Assembly (NCBI GenBank): GCA_001766825.1
Contig: LYOR01000005.1
Coordinates: 1-64,000 of the forward strand
Reading direction: 5' to 3'
Length of the DNA: 64,000 nucleotides
From: Candidatus Syntropharchaeum butanivorans
GTDB taxonomy: Archaea > Halobacteriota > Syntropharchaeia > Syntropharchaeales > Syntropharchaeaceae
Shown here: positions 9,264 through 16,104 of the stretch, piece by piece
Numbering within the stretch: the first letter of the stretch is position 1
Layout: the number at the start of each line of letters is the position of its first letter
Translations under genes and position numbers: made by a program
The notes under the pieces: generated by a model
Told to the model about the DNA's origin: nothing
The model's database searches: none
The model's input: the letters and a program-made list of their open reading frames with translations, nothing else

Positions 9264-9710
9264 CTAAGCAGCGTACTCAAGGCCATATTCAGTCCTCTTG
9301 ACCCCTCTCTCTGTGATAACTCTCTCCATTGTCTCAAGAATATCCTTCAATTTACGCTCATCTCCTGTAAAAACAACAGCTCCTTCCAGGATATCAAAGA
9401 CAAATGGATTTACGTCTTCAATCATACCTTTGAACTGCTCATATCCGTAGGGAAATACATCTATCAATCCAGACCTGTCAAATTCTTTAAGCTCCTCAAT
9501 CTTCTTGAGGGTGTTCACTCTTTCTTCGTTCAGTATAACAGCGACGTCAGCATCGCTATCTTCAAGATAGTCACCCCTGCCAAGAGAGCCAAAGAGGATC
9601 ACTGCCACAGGTTCAAGCTCAAAAATTCTTTCAAGAAAACCTGCAAGTTCTTTCCTGTATTTATATCTACCCAATCTCTTCTTCAACAAACTTAATGATT
9701 CTCTCCGCAT
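9264..9710 (-). CDS. MNT-type nucleotidyltransferase antitoxin
   Basis: This 148-residue protein contains the minimal nucleotidyltransferase motif VILFGSLGRGDYLEDSDADVAVIL near residues 38-61 (GS-x10-12-D-x-D). That defines the MNT domain that partners HEPN toxins; known MNT antitoxins neutralise by AMPylating the HEPN partner. A third acidic position (GLIDVFPYG) lies near residue 87. Its start overlaps the HEPN gene by 44 nt, so the two are coupled. Function is assigned by family and pairing. Confidence 0.87.
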   Translation of the reverse strand: MRRESLSLLKKRLGRYKYRKELAGFLERIFELEPVAVILFGSLGRGDYLEDSDADVAVILNEERVNTLKKIEELKEFDRSGLIDVFPYGYEQFKGMIEDVNPFVFDILEGAVVFTGDERKLKDILETMERVITERGVKRTEYGLEYAA

Positions 9711-10047
9711 ATTTTATCGCCTCTTCTGCCTGGGTTCTGTTATAGTAATCCATCGGCGCACCCACATCAAATCCATCGGGATACCTCGTTGGGATGTAAT
9801 ACTGATCAAGCTTTCTCGCAAGGCTCAGTACTTCTTCAGGTGCTTTTATGGTTGAAAGCATAAAATATATTGAGTGCCCTCTTCTTGAGATACCCCTCTT
9901 TTCAAGCAATGCCTTTACTCCAGGCTCAGCAGCCTGTTGAGATGAAAAGCAGGTATCCTCATAGAATCCTCCCTCAAGGCTCCATTTTGCAGATTCAAGC
10001 CTTCTTCTCGCCTGTCTGAACCAGTCTTTATATCTTCTCATACCCAT
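9667..10047 (-). CDS. HEPN-domain toxin
   Basis: This 126-residue helical protein has the HEPN pattern: WFRQARRRLESAKWSLEGGFYEDTCFSSQQAAE near the N-terminus and a central R-x4-H-type element (RGISRRGHSIYF, near residues 50-62) typical of HEPN ribonucleases. The C-terminus, YYNRTQAEEAIKYAERIIKFVEEEI, also matches. It precedes and overlaps the MNT gene, the standard order. The usual QAAEKALKAL segment reads QAAEPGVKAL here, a possible sign of divergence. Confidence 0.88.
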   Translation of the reverse strand: MGMRRYKDWFRQARRRLESAKWSLEGGFYEDTCFSSQQAAEPGVKALLEKRGISRRGHSIYFMLSTIKAPEEVLSLARKLDQYYIPTRYPDGFDVGAPMDYYNRTQAEEAIKYAERIIKFVEEEIG

Positions 10048-10050
10048 CCT

Positions 10051-10182
10051 TCAACTGATTGCTCTCCATAAAACAACCCCTTTTTTCACAGCCTCTTTTT
10101 GTCTTCCCCGGGCCACTTCTCCAGCCCTTTCCTGTTCAGGGAGTATCTTCATCCAGATACCGGTATCAACAGGATACCTCAG
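10051..10182 (-). pseudogene. VapC (PIN) toxin remnant
   Basis: Reading the minus strand just after the DUF2281 remnant gives a frame without a start codon: RYPVDTGIWMKILPEQERAG and onward to a stop at 10051-10053. The VDTGIW opening with its first Asp is typical of PIN-domain N-termini, but only about 43 residues remain and the other acidic residues are absent. It ends 4 nt before the HEPN gene, so the HEPN/MNT pair seems to have replaced or cut off the toxin. Short match, so the call is tentative. Confidence 0.45.
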
Positions 10183-10392
10183 TCTCCCCACAGCTCCTTT
10201 GTAATTTTATGCTGAAGCTCGACAGAGGTGTATCTCTTTCTAAGGTCCTTCAGCGCTCCTGCCCAGTTAAAAGTGAATATGCCTTTTTGCTTTCTTCCTT
10301 TTCTCTGATAAAAACCTGACAAAATTCCTCACCTCATGCTGAAGATCGGGTGGTAGCTGCTCCACCAGCTCTTTGAGAGTAAGCCATGGCAT
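10179..10392 (-). pseudogene. Frameshifted DUF2281-type antitoxin
   Basis: From the ATG at 10390-10392 (GGGAGG seven nt upstream) the frame reads MPWLTLKELVEQLPPDLQHE and RNFVRFLSEKRKKAKRHIHF, the DUF2281 antitoxin beginning, and stops at 10267. One nucleotide away the reading resumes as NWAGALKDLRKRYTSVELQH to a stop at 10179, the expected DUF2281 C-terminus. A single extra T in a TTTT run near 10268-10271 explains the break. The upstream frame is also fused in frame to a copied deacetylase N-terminus (10429-10488). Either a real frameshift or a sequence error. Confidence 0.7.
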
Positions 10393-10428
10393 GGTAGTCC
10401 TCCCACGAACCTCTCTTACAACAGCTGA

Positions 10429-10476
10429 ATCCTCCCTGTTGAGCGGGATTGAGAAGCTCTCAACGTCTACTGTCAT
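10429..10476. repeat. 48-bp direct repeat, copy 2 (deacetylase 5' fragment)
   Basis: Exact match to 9154-9201. On the minus strand it encodes MYVLMTVDVESFSIPLNRED from 10488, the N-terminus of the third deacetylase, then runs in frame into the DUF2281 remnant. No deacetylase body follows, so this is an orphan fragment. Confidence 0.9.
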
Positions 10477-10547
10477 AAGGACGTACATATTATGTTTCCT
10501 GTTTCCTTCGTCATCCTTTCACCCTTAATTGTTGTAAAAAATTGTCA

Positions 10548-10958
10548 CTATGACCTCATCTCGATTGTTTTTAATCCGCTAATTTTGTTAAAATCTTTTA
10601 CATTATCTGTTAGCAAACCTTCTGCCCCTGAATCTAACACATTCTGTGCAATTATTGCATCATTAATTTTCATATTCTTTAAAAAGCTGAGCTCAATCGC
10701 TTTTAAGATTGTGTCTTCACCAATTGGCAAGTACTCTACATAATCCGATAAAAGGATCTTCAAAGTTCTGTCATAGGCCTCTTCTGGATTTAAAAGCCTT
10801 GATAGCTTGTAATGCACCTCTGAGACTATTATCGAATTGATCAAGATCCTTGATTCGGTCTCAATAAGATTCATTAGCTTTTCCTTAGCAATTCTATGCT
10901 CCGGGTAGTCTTTAATATTTGCAAATATAAAAACATTTGAATCAACAAATAGCCTCAT
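10548..10958 (-). CDS. vapC: VapC-type PIN-domain ribonuclease toxin
   Basis: This 136-residue protein has PIN acidic residues in order: FVDSNVFIFAN near residue 5, IIVSEVHYKLSRL near 45, MKINDAIIAQNVLDSG near 98 and LLTDNVKDF near 116. PIN toxins are Mg-dependent RNases that usually cut tRNA or rRNA. Its start overlaps the antitoxin stop as ATGA (10955-10958), so the pair is one coupled unit. All four acidic sites look intact, so the toxin is likely functional. Confidence 0.88.
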   Translation of the reverse strand: MRLFVDSNVFIFANIKDYPEHRIAKEKLMNLIETESRILINSIIVSEVHYKLSRLLNPEEAYDRTLKILLSDYVEYLPIGEDTILKAIELSFLKNMKINDAIIAQNVLDSGAEGLLTDNVKDFNKISGLKTIEMRS

Positions 10959-11188
10959 TCAGCCCACAGCTCCTCCTCAAGTTTGTCTATGTTCAATTTA
11001 TCTTCTAAGTGTGCCGGATTTTCAAGAAGAAGCAATAGACTATCTTTTTCTAATTTTTCAAGAATAATCTTGCCTTCTTCCACTTTTATATTCAGTCTAT
11101 CCAGGGGCTTTATCTTCAATATATCCTTAAACTCCCCTATGGGAATCTTATAATCTCTGTCCACTTTTACAACCGGCATTCCTGACAC
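10955..11188 (-). CDS. vapB: VapB-type antitoxin, AbrB/SpoVT-like
   Basis: This 77-residue protein has an N-terminal swapped-hairpin-like stretch, MPVVKVDRDYKIPIGEFKDI and DRLNIKVEEGKIILEKLE, typical of AbrB-fold antitoxins. An acidic C-terminal tail (NIDKLEEELWAE) likely binds the toxin. The GTG at 11188 is one start; the ATG at 11179 (MPVV) is equally good and better matches family length. It is directly upstream of vapC and would autoregulate the pair, by analogy. Confidence 0.75.
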   Translation of the reverse strand: MSGMPVVKVDRDYKIPIGEFKDILKIKPLDRLNIKVEEGKIILEKLEKDSLLLLLENPAHLEDKLNIDKLEEELWAE

Positions 11189-11225
11189 CTTACTCCCAGT
11201 TTGCTCTGAATGTTTAAAGTTTTTC

Positions 11226-11474
11226 TCATCTCTTCAGGCAATAACCCCATAACTTCATCCAATTCCTTTTCACTCTTTCAAACAACCTCTTTTTGATAAG
11301 ATGATCCAGAGCATCGATCTCTTCTTCTTTAAGCTCACTTTTTTCTGTTAGCAGATCCTCCAGTCGCATCTCACACATTTTCTCAACCACCACTTCCTCA
11401 AAAAACTTCAGGTCTTCCTCTCTTTTCAATATCCATTTCAGATCTTCCGGAAGCTTTAACAGTATTTCAACCAT
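11226..11474 (-). CDS. Small archaeal antitoxin-like protein, possibly frameshifted
   Basis: This 82-residue charged protein starts MVEILLKLPEDLKWILKREE, like archaeal antitoxin proteins that begin with a short strand and then long helices. No PIN partner follows in frame. After residue 67 the frame becomes basic and odd (RNWMKLWGYCLKR). The neighbouring frame reads SEKELDEVMGLLPEEMRKTL and stays open to 11167, overlapping vapB. A one-base frameshift near 11283 would restore a roughly 100-residue helical protein. Function is not established. Confidence 0.45.
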   Translation of the reverse strand: MVEILLKLPEDLKWILKREEDLKFFEEVVVEKMCEMRLEDLLTEKSELKEEEIDALDHLIKKRLFERVKRNWMKLWGYCLKR

Positions 11475-11588
11475 TCTCTCACTTTTTTAAAGCTGTCGTC
11501 AATTCTCCTGCTTCTGCTGATCTGAATATTCCATCGACTTTATAAGGAAGCTCTCCAGGTATAAACCAAACCAGCGCATGAGTGAGTG

Positions 11589-11738
11589 TCAGTCACGTAT
11601 AACATCTTTAACGACGAATAAAGGCTTCTTCGCTTCTTCTATTGCTTCTTCCAGTCCTTCCTTTGAAACCCGAAGTTTACCGATACCTCGCAGCGAAACC
11701 AGCCTCTTTATCACTTCCACCTCTCCCAGCGCCCTCAC
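11589..11738 (-). CDS. Small hypothetical protein coupled to the gene at 11735-12109
   Basis: A 49-residue reading frame starts with GTG at 11736-11738, overlapping the stop of the upstream gene as GTGA. It reads (V/M)RALGEVEVIKRLVSLRGIG and then KLRVSKEGLEEAIEEAKKPL, ending at 11589. The amphipathic, low-complexity-free composition and the coupled start argue for a real gene. I do not recognise a family. The surrounding toxin-antitoxin genes make an accessory role plausible but unproven. Confidence 0.45.
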   Translation of the reverse strand: MRALGEVEVIKRLVSLRGIGKLRVSKEGLEEAIEEAKKPLFVVKDVIRD

Positions 11739-12109
11739 TCACTTCTGCCAAGCCAGAATATGTAATCCGGATCCTTCAGCCACTTCTTCATCGATGGAGC
11801 CCATGAAAAGACCCCATACTCCCCGTACTTATCCAGTATCTCAATTGCCTTCTCAAATCCACGCATGAATATCCTCTTTCCTATCGTCTCTGTCAATCTA
11901 TCAATAAGCACCATGAGCTTGCTCACGATCAGCCCATTCACGATCATGCCCTGAACCCTTGCATACCACAACGAAGCCATGTAGAGTGCCCTCTCCCGCT
12001 TGCTCAGTCTGCGCCAGTTTCCATTCCTCAAGCCCTTCCTGAAGGCTTTTAGGATATCTCCGTGGGTGAGTGCCCGGGTTTGAGAGTTACAGGGCATATC
12101 GGTCAACAC
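11735..12109 (-). CDS. Conserved archaeal hypothetical protein (SWAPSMKKWLKDPDYIFWLG type)
   Basis: This 124-residue helical protein resembles a recurrent archaeal hypothetical family. Its members have a basic FRKGLRNGNWRRLSKRERAL segment, an ALYMASLWYARVQGMIVN helix, and the C-terminal signature APSMKKWLKDPDYIFWLG. I know the pattern but no function. The start is GTG at 12109 or ATG at 12097; neither has a clear ribosome site. A small ORF is coupled to its stop. Confidence 0.6.
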   Translation of the reverse strand: MLTDMPCNSQTRALTHGDILKAFRKGLRNGNWRRLSKRERALYMASLWYARVQGMIVNGLIVSKLMVLIDRLTETIGKRIFMRGFEKAIEILDKYGEYGVFSWAPSMKKWLKDPDYIFWLGRSE

Positions 12110-12267
12110 TTCTTAACGCATGTGAATGTTAATAAGTCTTATCCCCAAAAGAGGGGCCGGGAACCTGCTGAGCATCAAACCTCCTATCCAAAGTTTTCTT
12201 ATGCGAATGAAATAGCTCTGCAAGAGGTTTGGGTTCCTCCTGGTGGTCTCTCCTTCACCCCGAAAGA

Positions 12268-12278
12268 CTTTTATAGAA
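12268..12278 (+). promoter_or_regulatory. Candidate TATA box upstream of tRNA-Lys/rpo operon
   Basis: CTTTTATAG occurs about 100 bp before tRNA-Lys, followed at 12286-12300 by a small hairpin (TTCAAT-TCG-ATTGAA). It is the best TATA-like element in the gap. The long distance to the tRNA means a leader or another promoter may exist. Confidence 0.3.
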
Positions 12279-12374
12279 CCGACCATTCAATTCGATTGAA
12301 ATCGCCCTTAGGTGATTCTATCTATCTTGTGGGTGATGATCAGGATATGTTGAAGCGGATGGGGGTGTGAAGGA

Positions 12375-12448
12375 GGGCTCGTAGCTCAGTTAGGTAGAGC
12401 ACCTGGCTTTTAACCAGGTGGCCAAGGGTTCAAATCCCTTCGAGCCCG
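12375..12448 (+). tRNA. tRNA-Lys(TTT)
   Basis: The 74-nt cloverleaf has acceptor stem GGGCTCG/CGAGCCC (12375-12381 with 12441-12447), D-arm GCTC...GAGC, anticodon stem CCTGG/CCAGG with loop CTTTTAA (anticodon TTT), and T-arm AAGGG-TTCAAAT-CCCTT. The discriminator base is G at 12448. The 3' CCA is not encoded and must be added. No intron is visible. It ends 12 bp before rpoH, so the tRNA and the polymerase operon may share a transcript. Confidence 0.95.
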
Positions 12449-12460
12449 TGGAGGTAATGG

Positions 12461-12700
12461 ATGAAGGGTGGAACGTTGCTGGATCATGAGCTGGTACCGA
12501 AGCATGAGGTTCTTACAGAAGAGGAGGAGAAGGCAGTTTTAAGGAAATACAAGGTCTCTAAGCGTCAACTTCCAAAGATAAAGTACAGTGACCCGATCGC
12601 TCGTGAAATCGGAGCAGAAGTAGGGCAGATCATAAAGATTACAAGGGATAGCAAAACAGCTGGAAAATCGATCGCATACCGTGTTGTAATTGATCAATAA
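12461..12700 (+). CDS. rpoH: DNA-directed RNA polymerase subunit H
   Basis: This 79-residue protein matches archaeal RpoH, the homologue of the C-terminal domain of eukaryotic Rpb5. It shows [20 protein letters not shown], the conserved [20 protein letters not shown] and [18 protein letters not shown]. It forms part of the lower jaw of the polymerase. It is first in the rpoH-B-A'-A'' operon, the usual archaeal order. GGAGG lies shortly before the ATG. Confidence 0.97.
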   Translation: MKGGTLLDHELVPKHEVLTEEEEKAVLRKYKVSKRQLPKIKYSDPIAREIGAEVGQIIKITRDSKTAGKSIAYRVVIDQ

Positions 12701-15700
12701 GGGAGAAGGGGGTTGTATTCTGTTAGATAGACGTGCATTATCAAGAGCATACTTTACAAAGGATAAGCTCGTGCGGCACCATATCGACTCGTTCAATGAG
12801 TTTCTGGAGCGGGGTCTCCAGACGATTGTGGATGAGCAGGGGATCATCGAGACATCGATCGAAGGCGGTTCGGATGAGGACAGGTACCGGGTCTATGTGA
12901 AGCTCGGGAAGATACGGGTCGACACACCCAAGGTGAAGGAGGCGGATGGTTCGAGGGAGGATCTTTATCCTGCTCAGGCACGCATACGCAATCTCACCTA
13001 TGCTGCACCGCTCTACCTGAAGATGACAGTTGTCCGGGAACGGATAGAGACCGGAGAGATCGAGGAGGAGCGGGAGGAGGAAGTTGAGATTGGGGAGCTC
13101 CCCATTATGGTCCTCTCAAAGGCCTGCAACCTCAGGGGCCTCTCAGAGGAGGAGAGGATACGGGCCGGGGAGGATCCACTCGACCCGGGGGGCTATTTCA
13201 TCATCAACGGAACTGAGCGGGTCGTGATAACACTCGAGGATCTCGCACCGAATAAGATACTCGTGGAGTACGAGGAGCGATACGGGGACAGGGTTGAGAT
13301 CGCAAAGGTCTTCTCGCAGCGTCATGGTTACAGGGCGCTTGTTGTTGTTGAGCGGAACCGGAAGTCGATACTCGAGGTCTCATTCCCATCGGTCCCGGGC
13401 AGGATCAACTTTGTCACACTGATGCGTGCGCTCGGGCTTGAGACAGATGAAGAGATCGTGAACGCGGTCTCAGATGATCCTGAGATTGTGAAGTTCATGA
13501 TGGAGAACCTCGAGGAGGCAGAGGTTGAGACGAGCGAGGAGGCGATGGATAAGCTTGAGCGCAAGATTGCCGCAGGCCAGGCAAAGGAGTACCGCCAGAT
13601 GCGGACCCGTTATGTCCTTGACAGGTATCTGCTACCGCATCTTGGCGAGGATGAAAGCTCCTACCTCAAGAAGGCGTACTTCCTCGGGAGGATGGCAGAG
13701 GCATGTTTCGAGCTTGCACTCGGGAGAAGGGGGGTCGATGATAAGGATCACTACACGAACAAGCGTCTGAAGCTCTCAGGAGAGCTGATGGAGGATCTGT
13801 TCAGGGTTGGGTTCAACAGGCTCGTCAAGGATATAAAGTATCAGCTTGAGCGGGCGAGCATGAGAAAGCGGGAGATATCTGTCTCGACCGCGATCAGATC
13901 GGATGTTCTTACAGAGAGGCTCCTCCACCCACTTGCAACCGGTAACTGGGTTGGTGGAAGGACGGGAGTATCCCAGCTTCTTGACCGGACAGACTACATG
14001 TCACAGCTCTCACACCTCAGGCGGCTCATATCACCCCTGTCCCGCTCACAGCCCCACTTTGAGGCGAGGGATCTCCATCCAACGCAGTGGGGCAGGATAT
14101 GCCCATCCGAGACCCCGGAGGGGCCAAACTGTGGGCTCGTGAAGAATTTTGCACAGATGGTCGAGCTTTCACGTGATATAACGAAGGAAGAGCTGGAAAA
14201 GCTTGAGGAAGTCCTGATGGAGCTTGGTATGGTCCCGATCAAGGCAGGGACCTCCGGGAGCATATGGGGAAAGGGATCCAGGGCCCGGATATTCCATAAC
14301 GGCGATCTCATCGGGACACATGATGACCCTGAGCGGCTTGTAGAGGAGATCAGAGAAAGGCGCAGGGCAGGCGAGCTTTCGATCTACATAAACATCGCGT
14401 ACCATGAGAAGACGAGGGAGGTCACCATTAACTCTGATCGTGGGAGGATGAGAAGACCTCTGATCGTTGTTGAGGCCGGATCACCACGCCTGACCGAGGA
14501 CCACATTGAGCATCTGAAGAAAGGGAACATTGAGTTTGATGATCTCGTATACAGCGGATTCATCGAGTATCTCGACCCTGAGGAGGAGGAGAACGCACTC
14601 ATTGCGGTGTATGAGGAGGATCTGACACTCAATCACACACACCTCGAGCTTGATCCCGCGTTGATACTTGGAATCTGCGCCGGAATGGTTCCCTATCCTG
14701 AGCACAATGCATCACCCCGCAATACGATGGGGGCCGGGATGATCAAGCAGTCACTCGGGGTGGGTGCTGTGAACATGAAGCTCAGGGGAGATACAACCAG
14801 CCACCTCCTCCACTATCCGCAGCGTGCGATCGTGAGCACCGAGACCGCGTCTGCCATAGGATTCAATGAGCGTCCAGCAGGGCAGAACTTTGTCGTGGCA
14901 GTTCTCTCATATGAGGGGTATAACATCGAGGATGCGCTCATCCTCAACAAGGGATCGATCGAGCGGGGCCTTGGCAGGAGCCATTTCTTCAGAACCTATG
15001 AGGGGGAGGAGCATCGATATCCCGGTGGCCAGGAAGACGTCTTTGAGATACCTGATATTGAGGTTGCAGGGTGCAGAGGGAGTGAGTTCTACACACACCT
15101 TGATGAGGATGGGATCATCAATCCTGAGACCGTTGTCGGTCCGAACGACGTCCTGATCGGGAGAACAAGCCCGCCCCGGTTCCTTGAAGAACCAACCGAT
15201 CTCGGAATCACCCCGCAGCAGCGGAGGGAGACATCGATCACGATGAGATCGAACGAGAAAGGAGTTGTTGACACGGTCATCCTGACAGAGTCTGAGAATG
15301 GATCGAGGCTTGTCAAGGTTACTGTGAGAGATGAGCGGATACCCGAGCTTGGTGACAAGTTTGCATCGAGGCATGGGCAGAAGGGGGTGGTAGGATTGAT
15401 CCTCCCGACAACAGATATGCCATTCACGGAAGGGGGTCTTGTGCCTGATCTTATCATCAATCCGCATGCAATCCCCTCCAGAATGACGGTTGGACACGTT
15501 CTTGAGATGATCGGTGGCAAGGTCGGCTCGATGGAGGGGAGGTTCATCGATGGTACAGCATTCTCAGGGGAGGAGGAGGACGATCTGAGAGCAGCACTGA
15601 TGAAGTTCGGGTTTTCACATACCGGCAAGGAGGTCATGTACAACGGGATCACCGGTGAGCGGTTCGAGGTCGATATATTCATCGGCGTAATACTCTACCA

Positions 15701-16088
15701 GAAGCTCTACCACATGGTGGCATCGAAGATGCATGCAAGATCGAGGGGTCCTGTCCAGGTGCTGACACGCCAGCCAACTGAGGGCAGGGCGAGAGAAGGA
15801 GGACTGAGGTTCGGTGAGATGGAGCGGGATGTTCTGATCGGGTATGGCGCTGCACTGACACTGAAGGAGCGGTTGCTCGATGAGTCAGATAGAGTCGTTG
15901 TGCTTGTGTGTGAGCACTGTGGGATGATCGCGAACTACGATAGACGGCTAAATCGGGTCCACTGCCCGAACTGTGGGGCTGATACCGATATCCATTACGT
16001 CGAGATGAGCTACGCATTCAAGCTGCTCCTGGATGAGATGAAGGCACTCTGTATCGCACCGAGACTCATCCTTGAGGATGCTGCATAA
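12690..16088 (+). CDS. rpoB: DNA-directed RNA polymerase subunit B, single unsplit polypeptide
   Basis: The frame is continuous for up to 1132 residues and contains both the B'' and B' parts. Seen are [18 protein letters not shown] and [20 protein letters not shown] in the middle, [13 protein letters not shown] near residue 885, and the C-terminal zinc clamp CEHCGM...HCPNCG. It forms half of the catalytic cleft with A'. Starts: TTG at 12690 lies inside rpoH, while homologues begin near [11 protein letters not shown], preceded here only by ATT (12717) and CTG (12720). A non-AUG start after GGGAGAAGGGGG is therefore possible. In most methanogens and Archaeoglobus this subunit is encoded by two genes; here it is one. 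Confidence 0.97.
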   Translation: MINKGEGGCILLDRRALSRAYFTKDKLVRHHIDSFNEFLERGLQTIVDEQGIIETSIEGGSDEDRYRVYVKLGKIRVDTPKVKEADGSREDLYPAQARIRNLTYAAPLYLKMTVVRERIETGEIEEEREEEVEIGELPIMVLSKACNLRGLSEEERIRAGEDPLDPGGYFIINGTERVVITLEDLAPNKILVEYEERYGDRVEIAKVFSQRHGYRALVVVERNRKSILEVSFPSVPGRINFVTLMRALGLETDEEIVNAVSDDPEIVKFMMENLEEAEVETSEEAMDKLERKIAAGQAKEYRQMRTRYVLDRYLLPHLGEDESSYLKKAYFLGRMAEACFELALGRRGVDDKDHYTNKRLKLSGELMEDLFRVGFNRLVKDIKYQLERASMRKREISVSTAIRSDVLTERLLHPLATGNWVGGRTGVSQLLDRTDYMSQLSHLRRLISPLSRSQPHFEARDLHPTQWGRICPSETPEGPNCGLVKNFAQMVELSRDITKEELEKLEEVLMELGMVPIKAGTSGSIWGKGSRARIFHNGDLIGTHDDPERLVEEIRERRRAGELSIYINIAYHEKTREVTINSDRGRMRRPLIVVEAGSPRLTEDHIEHLKKGNIEFDDLVYSGFIEYLDPEEEENALIAVYEEDLTLNHTHLELDPALILGICAGMVPYPEHNASPRNTMGAGMIKQSLGVGAVNMKLRGDTTSHLLHYPQRAIVSTETASAIGFNERPAGQNFVVAVLSYEGYNIEDALILNKGSIERGLGRSHFFRTYEGEEHRYPGGQEDVFEIPDIEVAGCRGSEFYTHLDEDGIINPETVVGPNDVLIGRTSPPRFLEEPTDLGITPQQRRETSITMRSNEKGVVDTVILTESENGSRLVKVTVRDERIPELGDKFASRHGQKGVVGLILPTTDMPFTEGGLVPDLIINPHAIPSRMTVGHVLEMIGGKVGSMEGRFIDGTAFSGEEEDDLRAALMKFGFSHTGKEVMYNGITGERFEVDIFIGVILYQKLYHMVASKMHARSRGPVQVLTRQPTEGRAREGGLRFGEMERDVLIGYGAALTLKERLLDESDRVVVLVCEHCGMIANYDRRLNRVHCPNCGADTDIHYVEMSYAFKLLLDEMKALCIAPRLILEDAA

Positions 16089-16104
16089 GGGGGGTCTGAT
16101 AGGA

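Noticed and set aside
12062..12370. 102-residue plus-strand frame upstream of tRNA-Lys
   Set aside because: No ribosome site or family-like pattern; it overlaps the start of the gene at 11735-12109 and the putative leader.
14907..15682. Two overlapping minus-strand frames of about 196 residues
   Set aside because: Both mirror conserved rpoB coding sequence and overlap each other.
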